Source: Pseudomonadota bacterium (GTDB lineage Bacteria; Pseudomonadota; Gammaproteobacteria; Burkholderiales; Gallionellaceae). Taken from it: a DNA stretch of 64,000 bases. The notes below the pieces were generated by a model, which was given only the letters and a program-made list of their open reading frames with translations, searched no databases and had not been told where the DNA came from. Location of the stretch: the NCBI GenBank assembly GCA_021783995.1, contig JAJXTH010000002.1, positions 1 through 64,000 on the forward strand. The letters run 5' to 3'. Both the position numbers and the translations under genes were made by a program. Shown here piece after piece: positions 29,337 through 38,412 of this stretch; the first letter of the stretch is position 1; every line of letters starts with the position of its first letter.

Positions 29337-31127
29337 CTATTCATCCACGCGCAGAATTGCAAGAAAGGCTTCCTGCGGTATCTCCACGTTGCCCACCTGC
29401 TTCATGCGCTTCTTGCCGGCCTTTTGCTTTTCCAGAAGCTTCTTCTTGCGCGAGATGTCGCCGCCGTAGCACTTGGCGAGCACGTTCTTGCGCATCGCCT
29501 TGACGTTTTCGCGCGCAATGATGTTCGAGCCTATGGTCGCCTGTATCGCCACATCATACATCTGGCGCGGGATCAACTCGCGCATCTTGGCCGCCACCTC
29601 GCGCCCGCGGTACTGGCTGCTTGCGCGATGCACGATCATCGCCAGCGCATCCACCTTGTCACCGTTGATCAGCATGTCCACCTTGACCACATCGGCCGCG
29701 CGGTACTCCTTGAATTCATAATCCATCGAGGCATAGCCTCGCGAGACCGATTTCAGCCTGTCGAAGAAGTCCATCACGATCTCTGCCATCGGCATCTCGT
29801 AGATCAGCTTCACCTGCTTGCCATGATAGCTCATGTTGATCTGCGTGCCTCGCTTCTGTGTGCAAAGCGTGATCACGGAACCGACATATTCGTTCGGCAT
29901 GTAAAGATTGACCGTCACGATGGGCTCGCGTATCTCGTCGATCTTTGAAGGATCTGGCATCTTTGAAGGGTTGTCCACGGACACCACACTGCCGTCGCGC
30001 AGCAGAACCTCATAGATCACCGTGGGCGCAGTGGTGATGAGGTCCATGTCGAACTCGCGCTCCAGCCTCTCCTGCACGATCTCCATGTGCAAAAGGCCGA
30101 GAAAACCGCAACGGAAGCCGAAGCCCAGCGCCTGGGACACTTCGGGTTCGTAGTGCAGCGCAGCATCATTGAGCTTGAGCTTTTCCAATGAGTCGCGCAG
30201 CGCCTCATACTGATTGGATTCCACCGGAAAGAGTCCTGCAAAAACCTGGGGCTGCACTTCCTTGAATCCCGGAAGTGCATGTTCTGCAGGCTTTGCCAGA
30301 TGTGTTATGGTATCTCCCACCCTTGCAGCCTTCAATTCCTTGATGCCGGCGATCACAAATCCCACCTGTCCTGCGCTAAGCGCATCCCTGGGCTCGGACT
30401 TGGGCGTGAATACGCCGATGTGCTCTGTCAGGTGATGCGCATCGGTCGCCATGAAAAGTATCTTCTCCTTGGGCCTGATCGTGCCGTTCACCACGCGCAC
30501 CAGCATCACTACGCCTACGTAATTGTCGAACCAGGAGTCTATGATCAGCGCCTGCAAGGGTGCATCGGCGTCCCCGCTGGGGGCAGGAACCTTCTGTATC
30601 AGCGCCTCCAGCACATCCTCTATGCCCTCCCCGGTCTTGGCCGAGCAGCGCACCGCGTCGTGCGCATCGATGCCGATGACATCCTCGATCTCCGCGATTG
30701 CGTTGTCCGGATTCGCCGAAGGCAGGTCTATCTTGTTCAGCACCGGCACAACCTCCACGCCCAGATCGAGCGCGGTATAGCAATTGGCCACCGTCTGCGC
30801 CTCCACACCCTGGGATGCATCGACCACCAGGAGCGCCCCCTCGCAGGCCGACAAGGAGCGGGAGACCTCATAGGAAAAGTCCACATGCCCCGGCGTATCG
30901 ATCAGGTTCAGATTATAGGTCTGCCCGTCGCGCGCCTTGTAATTCAGCGCAGCTGTCTGCGCCTTGATGGTGATGCCGCGCTCGCGCTCGATGTCCATCG
31001 AGTCGAGCACCTGCGCTTCCATTTCACGATCCGAAAGGCCTCCGCAAAGGTGTATGATACGATCAGCAAGGGTCGACTTGCCGTGATCGATGTGGGCGAT
31101 GATAGAAAAATTGCGGATCAGCTGCAT
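29337..31127 (-). CDS. lepA: Elongation factor 4 (LepA)
   Basis: A 596-residue translational GTPase that helps ribosomes under stress and in biogenesis. G1 [10 protein letters not shown]3 DTPGHVDF and G4 NKIDLP are present. The LepA-specific C-terminal domain ends in a lysine-rich tail with [15 protein letters not shown] and [11 protein letters not shown]. The length is normal. It is the gene just downstream of degQ in this series. Confidence 0.97.
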   Translation of the reverse strand: MQLIRNFSIIAHIDHGKSTLADRIIHLCGGLSDREMEAQVLDSMDIERERGITIKAQTAALNYKARDGQTYNLNLIDTPGHVDFSYEVSRSLSACEGALLVVDASQGVEAQTVANCYTALDLGVEVVPVLNKIDLPSANPDNAIAEIEDVIGIDAHDAVRCSAKTGEGIEDVLEALIQKVPAPSGDADAPLQALIIDSWFDNYVGVVMLVRVVNGTIRPKEKILFMATDAHHLTEHIGVFTPKSEPRDALSAGQVGFVIAGIKELKAARVGDTITHLAKPAEHALPGFKEVQPQVFAGLFPVESNQYEALRDSLEKLKLNDAALHYEPEVSQALGFGFRCGFLGLLHMEIVQERLEREFDMDLITTAPTVIYEVLLRDGSVVSVDNPSKMPDPSKIDEIREPIVTVNLYMPNEYVGSVITLCTQKRGTQINMSYHGKQVKLIYEMPMAEIVMDFFDRLKSVSRGYASMDYEFKEYRAADVVKVDMLINGDKVDALAMIVHRASSQYRGREVAAKMRELIPRQMYDVAIQATIGSNIIARENVKAMRKNVLAKCYGGDISRKKKLLEKQKAGKKRMKQVGNVEIPQEAFLAILRVDE

Positions 31128-31224
31128 GAGATTCCAGTGTAGGCCGTCGTAATCCCGACGGGCAATTTAGCAAAGCGCGAATTCTAGCCGATTTGGGCAT
31201 TGCATGCAGAACTGGCTACACGGG

Positions 31225-32610
31225 TTACTCGTCATCCAGCCTGATCGCCACATAAAAGACCGCATCCTCCCTGCGCACCAGAAGCGCGATATTGCGTCCT
31301 CTGGGCAACTTCCCGACGATGTCCTTCAGTTGATTAAGCGAACCAAGTGGAACATTTCCCAAGGCGAGCACGACATCTCCCGGTTGAATTCCCGCAGAAA
31401 CCGCCGACTTTCCTTTCACCGCTTCCACGATCAGTCCGCCCTTGATTCCCATATCCGCGAGTTGCTCTGGTGTAAGTTCGCCAAGCGAGACACCCAGCCT
31501 TTCGATTGTCTTGTCCTCCTGCTTCAATGACCGCTTCTCCGCCTTTGCAAGCTTTCCGCCATCCACCATTTTAGCGACAGTCACAGTGACCTGCCTGGCA
31601 GCACCCTTGTGCCATAGATCCACCACAGCCTTGCTGCCCGGCTTGGCCGCAGCCACAATGCGCGGAAGATCGTTGGAATTCGTCACGACCTTGCCGTCGA
31701 ATTTGAGGATCACGTCGCTCGCCTCTATGCCCGCCTTGTCTGCCGGACCGCCTTTCTCCACGCTGCTCACCAGCGCGCCATTGGGCTCGGAGAGACCAAA
31801 CGATTCGGCGAGCTGGCGCGTCATTTCCTGTATCGTCACACCTATCCTGCCGCGCGTCACTACACCCTTGGTGCGCAGCTGTTCCGCAACCTGTGTTGCG
31901 ACGTCTATCGGTATCGCAAACGAGAGTCCCATCGAACCGCCAGAGCGCGTATAGATCTGCGAATTGATGCCTACCACCTCGCCACTCATGTTGAACAGCG
32001 GCCCCCCGGAATTTCCCGGATTGATCGCCGCATCAGTCTGAATGAAGGGTACATAATTATCCTCCGGCAAAGAGCGCCCCTTGGCGCTTACGATGCCGGC
32101 CGTGACGCTGTTTTCGAAACCGAAGGGAGAGCCGATCGCGACCACCCATTCGCCCACCTTGAGCTTGTTTGGGTCGCCCACTTTGACCTTGGGCAGATTT
32201 GCCGCATCGATCTTCAAAAGCGCCACATCCGTCTTTTTGTCCACGCCGATCACGCGTGCGGAAAATTCACGCTTGTCTGTGAGCCGCACCGTGATCTTGT
32301 CCGCGTGATCAACGACGTGCGAATTGGTCATGATATAGCCGTCGGAACTCAGGATGAATCCCGAACCCAGCGAATGCGCCTCCTGGTCGCGCGGCCCGAG
32401 AGGCGCGAAGCGTTTGAAAAATTCGAAGAAAGGGTCGTCTTCCGGAATGCCGGAAACTGTCTGCCGTGAAATGTGCTGCGTAGTGCTGATGTTGACGACT
32501 GCGGGACCCTGCTTTTCGACCAGCGCACTGAAATCGGGCAGTTCGCCCGCAACTGCAGCAGACACGAGCGCAACAGAAAAAAGTATGATGCCGATACTCT
32601 TTCTAAGCAT
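31225..32610 (-). CDS. degQ: Periplasmic Do-like serine protease (DegQ/MucD)
   Basis: A 461-residue HtrA protease/chaperone with a Sec signal peptide (cleavage near AVAG). The catalytic triad is visible as histidine in TNSHVVD, aspartate in KTDVALLKI and serine in NPGNSGGPL. Two PDZ domains follow (about residues 265–345 and 380–455). A textbook GAGGTG lies five bases before the ATG. Position at the end of rpoE–rseABC matches mucD of Pseudomonas, so it is probably under RpoE control and degrades misfolded envelope proteins. Confidence 0.95.
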   Translation of the reverse strand: MLRKSIGIILFSVALVSAAVAGELPDFSALVEKQGPAVVNISTTQHISRQTVSGIPEDDPFFEFFKRFAPLGPRDQEAHSLGSGFILSSDGYIMTNSHVVDHADKITVRLTDKREFSARVIGVDKKTDVALLKIDAANLPKVKVGDPNKLKVGEWVVAIGSPFGFENSVTAGIVSAKGRSLPEDNYVPFIQTDAAINPGNSGGPLFNMSGEVVGINSQIYTRSGGSMGLSFAIPIDVATQVAEQLRTKGVVTRGRIGVTIQEMTRQLAESFGLSEPNGALVSSVEKGGPADKAGIEASDVILKFDGKVVTNSNDLPRIVAAAKPGSKAVVDLWHKGAARQVTVTVAKMVDGGKLAKAEKRSLKQEDKTIERLGVSLGELTPEQLADMGIKGGLIVEAVKGKSAVSAGIQPGDVVLALGNVPLGSLNQLKDIVGKLPRGRNIALLVRREDAVFYVAIRLDDE

Positions 32611-32630
32611 GCAATCACCTCATCAAAAAA

Positions 32631-33044
32631 TTATTCGCGCGCCAGCCTCGCTATATAAGGTTGCTGGCGAAAGCTGCGCGCGGAAAACCTCTTCGCCAGC
32701 CAGAATCCAACCAGGAGCCCAGTCAGCGCGCCTAGGGCGGCATGAGCATCGCCCTGCCCTGCCAACAAAGCGCCCAAAAACATCAAGATTAGAGGCAACA
32801 GATAAACGAGGCCGGCCCCGCGCAAAACTGCGCCGTCCGGCACGCAGACGATCACCTCGTCGCCCACCGAGGCCTGGATGCGATTGTCCACCTTGAACTG
32901 GCGAGGTTTGCTGCAAAACAGCTGGGTCAGTTTTTTGGAGCCGCAGCCCCTGCCGTCGCAGGCAGAGCAGCCGCTGCCGCCGCTGCCTACGACCTCGGCA
33001 GTGCGATTGTCAGACTGCACCACGGTCGCCCTGGTCTCCAGCAT
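32631..33044 (-). CDS. rseC: RseC/MucC family regulator
   Basis: A 137-residue inner-membrane protein with a cysteine-rich N-terminus (CSACDGRGCGS, plus a later cysteine) that may carry a redox-sensitive or iron–sulphur group, and two membrane helices near residues 77–115. In other bacteria RseC modulates RpoE activity and, with Rsx, SoxR reduction. Its start overlaps the rseB stop within TAATG, showing coupling. Confidence 0.88.
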   Translation of the reverse strand: MLETRATVVQSDNRTAEVVGSGGSGCSACDGRGCGSKKLTQLFCSKPRQFKVDNRIQASVGDEVIVCVPDGAVLRGAGLVYLLPLILMFLGALLAGQGDAHAALGALTGLLVGFWLAKRFSARSFRQQPYIARLARE

Positions 33045-34003
33045 TATTTCCCGTTGTATCTTATCGAATTGAGAACCTGTATCACCGTGATCGGCGGTAC
33101 CTCCCCAACCACGTGATATACATGGTTGTCCACGACCTTGTGGTAGAAATTGAGCGCGCCCCGGCTGGACAAGCCTTCGTTTTCATCTTCGTCGCCTGCG
33201 TTTACCGGTTCAACGAACACGGATATCGCGCTCAAACCATCCGAATACACGAGTTGCGTCACCGGCGCATGGTTGCCGTGCATGGGGCGTATGAGCTCCG
33301 TGGTTTTTTTGAAGCCCGCAGGCAGTTCATCCACCACCCAGCCACTGTTAACGGCCGGGGCCGCCTTGTCCGCACTCATCTGGCCGAGTCCAGGCAGATT
33401 TTTCACCTCATCCGATGCAATCCATGACCGGTCTGCATCCTTGCCCACCTTCAACTCGGTGAAAGCATATTGTTCGACGATCTGGTTTTTGTCGTTCAGC
33501 ACCGCAGACTTGAGCAGCAGTCCAGTATCCTTGTCCACCCAGATTTTACGCGAATAGCGCAGCTTGTCCCTGGGCTGGAACAGAAGTACACGGGTTTCGT
33601 GCCCTGCCACTCTGTCCGTCCCCATTTCCCTGACCTTGTAGTTCTCGCTCAAGGCAGACAGCTGATTCGGCAACAGCATCGGAAATTTGTCTTTGCCCTG
33701 CTGGCTTTCCACCTGCACCATCTGGTTCTGCCTGTAGCACCAGACCTGCCCATGATGCCGTATGATTTCGCGCTTGGGCCCGTCAAGCCCTTCGAGCTTC
33801 TCATATTCCCCGTTCGCATCTACGATGTGGGAAATCCTGGAAGTCTCGACATGATTGCCATACTGGTATACGAAAACACCGCTGTAGTCAGTCTGATGGC
33901 CTGCAAATGCAATGGCTTTTAGCATATCCGAAGTAGACTGACCACCGGCCGCGCAAACATTGAAAGTCAGCAGCAGGCCGCAAAACCCAACCCATGCCTT
34001 CAT
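33044..34003 (-). CDS. rseB: Sigma-E regulatory protein RseB/MucB
   Basis: A 319-residue periplasmic protein with a Sec signal peptide ending near VCAA. The large LolA-like N-terminal domain (YSGVFVYQYGNHVETSRI) and the smaller C-terminal domain match RseB. It binds the periplasmic part of RseA and shields it from cleavage; lipopolysaccharide or lipoprotein signals release it. It overlaps rseA by four bases (ATGA). Confidence 0.93.
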   Translation of the reverse strand: MKAWVGFCGLLLTFNVCAAGGQSTSDMLKAIAFAGHQTDYSGVFVYQYGNHVETSRISHIVDANGEYEKLEGLDGPKREIIRHHGQVWCYRQNQMVQVESQQGKDKFPMLLPNQLSALSENYKVREMGTDRVAGHETRVLLFQPRDKLRYSRKIWVDKDTGLLLKSAVLNDKNQIVEQYAFTELKVGKDADRSWIASDEVKNLPGLGQMSADKAAPAVNSGWVVDELPAGFKKTTELIRPMHGNHAPVTQLVYSDGLSAISVFVEPVNAGDEDENEGLSSRGALNFYHKVVDNHVYHVVGEVPPITVIQVLNSIRYNGK

Positions 34004-34500
34004 TGAGACTTTTCCTCCGGGCTATAGGTTACCGTGTGTATGTAGGATGCGCCGCCATTCATGTCGTTGCTCGGAGAAAATTCCTGATGCGCCATCAGGT
34101 AATCGTTGGCTGCTGGCTGTATCTGGAGGTTGACCGGACGCATGCCGGATTGCTGCATCGCAAGCTGGGGCGAGGTCTCCGGGTTGATCTGCAGGGTCAT
34201 CCAGGCGACCATGCCGACTCCCATCAGCGAGGCCGCAGCGGAGAGCGCAAACACTCGCGCTCTCTGTTTCAGCGCACGGCTTCTTGGCGCCAGCACAGTC
34301 GCCTCATTGCGCAGACACTCGCTGACGCGCGCAGTCAGATCCCTATGTATGGAGTCGGGCTGGCGCAGCACATCACCTATCAGATGATAAATGGCCCAAT
34401 CGCTGTATGCATCCGGAGTGCGCCTGATTTGACCGAGCAGGGAATCCGCCTCATCCTCGAACAGTTCGCCATCCATCAGTGCCGAGATTTCATGTTTCAT
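34000..34500 (-). CDS. rseA: Anti-sigma-E factor RseA/MucA
   Basis: A 166-residue single-pass membrane protein. The N-terminal anti-sigma domain (MKHEISALMDGELFEDEAD) would bind RpoE in the cytoplasm, a membrane helix lies near residues 85–105, and the rest is periplasmic and would meet RseB. The start is the ATG five bases after AGGTGG. Regulated proteolysis would release RpoE. The periplasmic part is poorly conserved, as is usual. Confidence 0.9.
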   Translation of the reverse strand: MKHEISALMDGELFEDEADSLLGQIRRTPDAYSDWAIYHLIGDVLRQPDSIHRDLTARVSECLRNEATVLAPRSRALKQRARVFALSAAASLMGVGMVAWMTLQINPETSPQLAMQQSGMRPVNLQIQPAANDYLMAHQEFSPSNDMNGGASYIHTVTYSPEEKSQ

Positions 34501-34502
34501 TT

Positions 34503-35102
34503 TCACCACCTATTGCCTTGACTGGTTTCCAACAGCGGACGCAGTTTTTCCGCGACCGCTTCGCGCGCCCTGAATATCCTCGATCGCACCGTGCCGACAG
34601 GGCAGTTCATCACGCTTGCGATTTCTTCGTAACTCAAACCTTCAATCTCCCGCAGCGTCAGTGCGCTGCGCAAATCCTCCGGCAATTGCTGCAAGGCCTG
34701 CTGCACGGTGTTGACAACCTGTTTGCTCATGAGTTCATTTTCTGGCGTGCTGACTTCATGCAAAAGCCCGGCTTCCTCGAAGGATTCCGCTTCTTCCGTA
34801 TCGAAAGGGGTGCTGACAGGCGGCTGGCGCTTGTTGGCCAGCAGATAGTTCTTGGCCGTATTGATGCCGATGCGATAAAGCCAGGTATAAAACGCGCTGT
34901 CGCCGCGAAATCCCGGCAATGCGCGATAGGCCTTGACGAAAGCTTCCTGGGTGACGTCTTCGGCCTCGGATGCATTGCGCACGAAGCGAGAAATCAACCG
35001 GCCCAGCTTGCGTTGATATTTTGCAACCAATAGGTCAAAGGCGTGCTTGTCCCCACGCTGCACGCGCTCAACCAACTGCTGATCCACTTCCTTGTCGCCC
35101 AT
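34503..35102 (-). CDS. rpoE: RNA polymerase sigma factor RpoE (AlgU)
   Basis: A 199-residue ECF sigma factor. Region 2 (FDLLVAKYQRKLGRLISRFV, EDVTQEAFVKAYRAL) and region 4 (LREIEGLSYEEIASVMNCPVGTVRSRIFRARE) are complete and of the RpoE/AlgU type. It directs the envelope-stress response and heads the series rpoE–rseA–rseB–rseC–degQ. It is divergent from nadB, as in Pseudomonas. Confidence 0.95.
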   Translation of the reverse strand: MGDKEVDQQLVERVQRGDKHAFDLLVAKYQRKLGRLISRFVRNASEAEDVTQEAFVKAYRALPGFRGDSAFYTWLYRIGINTAKNYLLANKRQPPVSTPFDTEEAESFEEAGLLHEVSTPENELMSKQVVNTVQQALQQLPEDLRSALTLREIEGLSYEEIASVMNCPVGTVRSRIFRAREAVAEKLRPLLETSQGNRW

Positions 35103-35133
35103 CCCTGTTCCGTCTTAATCCATCGCAAACCGA

Positions 35134-35162
35134 AGTATAACCTCTGCCATCCGCTTCGTCAG
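35134..35162 (-). promoter_or_regulatory. Sigma-70-like promoter for rpoE
   Basis: On the minus strand CTGACG and TATACT are separated by 17 bases, 30 or so bases upstream of the rpoE ATG. Four of six bases fit the –35 consensus and five of six the –10 consensus. I saw no convincing sigma-E (GAACTT/TCTGA) site at consensus spacing, only a GAACTA further upstream. Confidence 0.5.
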
Positions 35163-35166
35163 CGTG

Positions 35167-35194
35167 CTGATTGATTCATGCAACATGCTATAGT
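35167..35194 (+). promoter_or_regulatory. Possible promoter for nadB
   Basis: TATAGT at 35189–35194 is a good –10 element with CTGATT 16 bases upstream as a weak –35. It overlaps the rpoE control region and would start transcription about 20 bases before the nadB TTG. Confidence 0.35.
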
Positions 35195-35223
35195 TCGCCC
35201 ATTGCCTTCCAGCGAGAAAACAA

Positions 35224-36804
35224 TTGCTGCAATTCGACACATTGATTATCGGCAGCGGCCTTGCAGGTCTTACGCTTGCGCTCAAACTTGCCGATCGCCA
35301 GAAAATCGGACTGATCACTAAAAAGTCCCTGCTGGACGGCGCAAGCACTTGGGCTCAGGGCGGCATCGCCGCAGTTCTTTCCGGGGATGACACGCCCGAA
35401 GCCCACATGCACGACACGCTAATCGCTGGCGCCGGACTTTGCGAAGAAACCGCCACGCGCTATGTCGTCGAGCATGGCAAGCAGGCGATAGACTGGCTGG
35501 TTTCGCAGGGAGTTCCGTTCACCGAGGACAGCAGCAGCGACACCGGTTATCACCTGACGCGCGAAGGCGGCCACGACAGGCGGCGCATCATCCATGCCGC
35601 AGACGCCACAGGGCTTGCGGTGCAGAAGACCCTGTCCGACAAGGTGCTGAACCACCCCAACATCACCCTGCTGGAAGGCTACATGTCGGTCGACCTGATC
35701 ACGGGGAAAAAGCTCGGGCTTGCCGAAAAGCGCTGTTACGGCGTGTATGCGCTGGACACGAAAACCGACGAAGTGGTCACCATTGCGGCACAGCACACGA
35801 TACTTGCCACAGGCGGCAGCGGCAAGGTCTATCTCTACACCACAAATCCTGACACCTCGACAGGCGATGGCATCGCAATGGCATGGCGCGCCGGCTGCCG
35901 CGTGGCCAACATGGAATTCATACAGTTTCATCCGACATGCCTCTATCACCCCCACGCCAAATCATTCCTGATCAGCGAGGCCGTGCGCGGCGAAGGCGGC
36001 ATACTGAAGCTCCCGGACGGAACGCGCTTCATGCCTCATCACGACGAGCGCGCCGAGCTTGCACCCCGAGACGTGGTAGCCAGGGCGATCGATTACGAGA
36101 TGAAGAAAGGCGGACTCGATTGCGTCTATCTCGACATTTCGCATCAGTCCGTTGAATTCCTGCAGGCCCATTTCCCGAACATCTACGCACGCTGCCTCGC
36201 ACTCGGCATCAACATAAGCCAGGAACCCATCCCGGTGGTGCCGGCGGCCCACTACACCTGCGGCGGCATCGTGGCCGATCTCAGCGCGCGCACCGATTTG
36301 AAAAACCTCTACGCAATAGGTGAAACCGCATACAGCGGACTGCACGGCGCAAACCGACTGGCCAGCAATTCCCTGCTCGAATGTCTGGTGTTTGCAGATG
36401 CCGCGGCGCGTGACATCCTGAACCAGCCGCGAGAATCTCCCCGCGCGCTGCCCGCCTGGGATGACAGTCAGGTGACCGATGCCGACGAACAGGTCGTGAT
36501 CGCGCACAACTGGGCGGAACTTCGCCACTTCATGTGGGACTATGTGGGCATCGTGCGCACCAACAAGCGCCTGCAGCGCGCGATGCACCGCGTAGAACTC
36601 CTTCAGCACGAGATAGACGAATACTATGCGCATTTCCACGTAAGCTCGGACCTGCTCGAACTGCGCAATCTGGTCGCCAATGCGGACCTCATCGTGAAAA
36701 GCGCGCTGTCGCGCCACGAAAGCCGCGGCCTGCACTACAGCCTGGACTATCCCGAACCGATGGACAATCCTCAACCCACCATACTCGTCCCGCGCAATTA
36801 CTGA
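35224..36804 (+). CDS. nadB: L-aspartate oxidase
   Basis: A 526-residue FAD enzyme that makes iminoaspartate from aspartate, the first step of NAD synthesis. The FAD-binding IIGSGLAGLTLAL, ASTWAQGGIAAVL, and the active-site region HPTCLYHP, ISEAVRGEGG and GANRLASNSLLE are all present. No ATG precedes the FAD motif, so a TTG start is the best choice; the ribosome-binding site is weak (GCGAG). It is divergent from rpoE and its 3' end overlaps ygfX by seven bases. Confidence 0.93.
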   Translation: MLQFDTLIIGSGLAGLTLALKLADRQKIGLITKKSLLDGASTWAQGGIAAVLSGDDTPEAHMHDTLIAGAGLCEETATRYVVEHGKQAIDWLVSQGVPFTEDSSSDTGYHLTREGGHDRRRIIHAADATGLAVQKTLSDKVLNHPNITLLEGYMSVDLITGKKLGLAEKRCYGVYALDTKTDEVVTIAAQHTILATGGSGKVYLYTTNPDTSTGDGIAMAWRAGCRVANMEFIQFHPTCLYHPHAKSFLISEAVRGEGGILKLPDGTRFMPHHDERAELAPRDVVARAIDYEMKKGGLDCVYLDISHQSVEFLQAHFPNIYARCLALGINISQEPIPVVPAAHYTCGGIVADLSARTDLKNLYAIGETAYSGLHGANRLASNSLLECLVFADAAARDILNQPRESPRALPAWDDSQVTDADEQVVIAHNWAELRHFMWDYVGIVRTNKRLQRAMHRVELLQHEIDEYYAHFHVSSDLLELRNLVANADLIVKSALSRHESRGLHYSLDYPEPMDNPQPTILVPRNY

Positions 36805-37196
36805 GCGTATCTGAGTCGCACGCGCAGTTCCCGGTGCGCTTCCCTGGACAAGGCATCCCAGAAGATCATCTGGCAGACGGAAAATCTTCTGCCTTCGAGC
36901 CTAGCGCAAAGCGAAATGCAACAGGGCATGACAAGCGTGCTGCCCTGGATACTTCCCTCCACATCGCGGCCCGACCTCGTCCTGATGCGCAAGCGATCCC
37001 GCTCCAGCACGAAGCTCTGCCAGCCCGCATTCACATGACGATGCCATTGCTGAAAAAGGCTGGCAACAATAAGAAGCACGAGACAAAAGCGCGCCCAGGC
37101 ATGAAGTTCTGTCAGAGACACGACGATGGCAGCCGCCAGATGGGTGAATAACAGCAGCGTGAGATATGCCCTCGATGGTCTGAGGACGTACAGCAT
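36798..37196 (-). CDS. YgfX-like membrane protein
   Basis: A 132-residue protein with two close N-terminal membrane helices (residues 10–27 and 35–50) and a cytoplasmic beta-rich domain (LRIRTRSGRDVEGSI, LVMPCCISL), matching YgfX. In E. coli YgfX (CptA) inhibits the cytoskeletal proteins FtsZ and MreB and pairs with SdhE; no sdhE is adjacent here. Tail-to-tail placement with nadB is seen in other proteobacteria. It follows the kinase gene by three bases. Confidence 0.75.
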   Translation of the reverse strand: MLYVLRPSRAYLTLLLFTHLAAAIVVSLTELHAWARFCLVLLIVASLFQQWHRHVNAGWQSFVLERDRLRIRTRSGRDVEGSIQGSTLVMPCCISLCARLEGRRFSVCQMIFWDALSREAHRELRVRLRYAQ

Positions 37197-37199
37197 GAA

Positions 37200-38363
37200 T
37201 CAACGCAGGTAGATCGCGACGGCCAGCACCAGCACGACCAGCACCAGGATCAAAAGCTTGAATTTTCCGGCAGACTCTTCTTCAACCCGGTCTGTTCTGA
37301 CGCTCGCTTCGACCCTGGGCGTTGCGACCTTGAGCGTCTTGGAAAGTTCGTCCACATCCGCCTGATCGCCCGTCAATGCGGCCAGGCGCAGAGTCGCCTC
37401 GGAAGAATCAAAGGCCCTGGAAAGACCCAACGTCGATGGCACAGGGTCATCCTTGTCCGCCATCATCCCCTTTTCGCCAATCGCAATTCCGCCAAGCCCT
37501 GTCTTGTCCACAGATACAGGCGGCGTCCGGCGTTCGGAACGCGGCAAGGTGTCACGGCAGGCGCGCAAGTCCCGGGCCAGATCCAGCGCATTCTGATATC
37601 TGTCCTCCACCCCCTTGGCGAGCGCCTTGGCCACGATGAAGTTGAGCATTTCCGGCACTTCGGGATTCAGTGTGTTTGGCGCTGGCGGAACGAGGTTGAG
37701 CGTCTGATACATGATCGCATTGACATTTTCGCCAACGAACGGCGAACTGCCTGTGAGCATCTCATAAAGCATCACGCCTAGCGAAAAGATGTCTGAGCGG
37801 CGATCTATCGTTTTTCCCAGCACCTGCTCAGGTGACATGTATTTCGGCGAACCCAGCACCATGCCCGTCTGCGTATGAACCGCAGATGAGGCCATGCGCG
37901 CTATGCCAAAATCGGTGATCTTGATGCGTCCATCCAGGACCAGCATGATGTTGGAAGGCTTGATATCGCGATGCACGATTCCATGCTGATGCGCATAGGC
38001 CAGTCCTTCGGCCACTTGCGCCACGATATCCACGATCTGCGCAACGGGCATGCTTTGTTTCTCGCGCAGCAGATCGCGCAATTCGCTGCCCTGCAGAAAT
38101 TCCATCGCGATATAGGCGATGTTCCCGCTCTTGCCCACATCATAGATGGTAACGATATTGGGATGGTTGAGCCTGCCTGCTGCGCGCGCCTCCTGGTAGA
38201 AGCGCCCCTCGTATTCCTCTTTCTCGTCCAGCGCCAGGCCCAGGTTGATGGTCTTGATGGCAACGACCCGATCGATCAATGGATCGCGTGCCTTGTAGAC
38301 CACACCCATCGCGCCCTGACCAAGCTCGCTCAGCATCTCATATCGCCCCAGCTGCTTGATCAT
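37200..38363 (-). CDS. Tail-anchored serine/threonine protein kinase
   Basis: A 387-residue Hanks-type kinase. All key motifs are seen: glycine loop LGQGAMGVVYKA, the ATP lysine in VVAIKTI, catalytic HRDIKPSNIML, DFGIARM and the SPKYMSPEQ activation segment. The kinase domain ends near residue 270; a low-complexity linker leads to a final membrane helix (residues 365–386) with almost nothing beyond it, so the enzyme is tail-anchored with its catalytic part in the cytoplasm. It has no periplasmic sensor domain of its own. The gene lies 49 bases after the cyclase/PEGA gene, suggesting a joint pathway. Confidence 0.93.
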   Translation of the reverse strand: MIKQLGRYEMLSELGQGAMGVVYKARDPLIDRVVAIKTINLGLALDEKEEYEGRFYQEARAAGRLNHPNIVTIYDVGKSGNIAYIAMEFLQGSELRDLLREKQSMPVAQIVDIVAQVAEGLAYAHQHGIVHRDIKPSNIMLVLDGRIKITDFGIARMASSAVHTQTGMVLGSPKYMSPEQVLGKTIDRRSDIFSLGVMLYEMLTGSSPFVGENVNAIMYQTLNLVPPAPNTLNPEVPEMLNFIVAKALAKGVEDRYQNALDLARDLRACRDTLPRSERRTPPVSVDKTGLGGIAIGEKGMMADKDDPVPSTLGLSRAFDSSEATLRLAALTGDQADVDELSKTLKVATPRVEASVRTDRVEEESAGKFKLLILVLVVLVLAVAIYLR

Positions 38364-38412
38364 CGCAGCCCCCGGCAGATTTCGCGCATCGTGATGAAGA
38401 GTGTCGCCATGG

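Noticed and set aside
28785-29948. Plus-strand open frame of 387 codons over lepB and lepA
   Set aside because: It is antisense to two complete conserved genes, and its composition is typical of a shadow frame.
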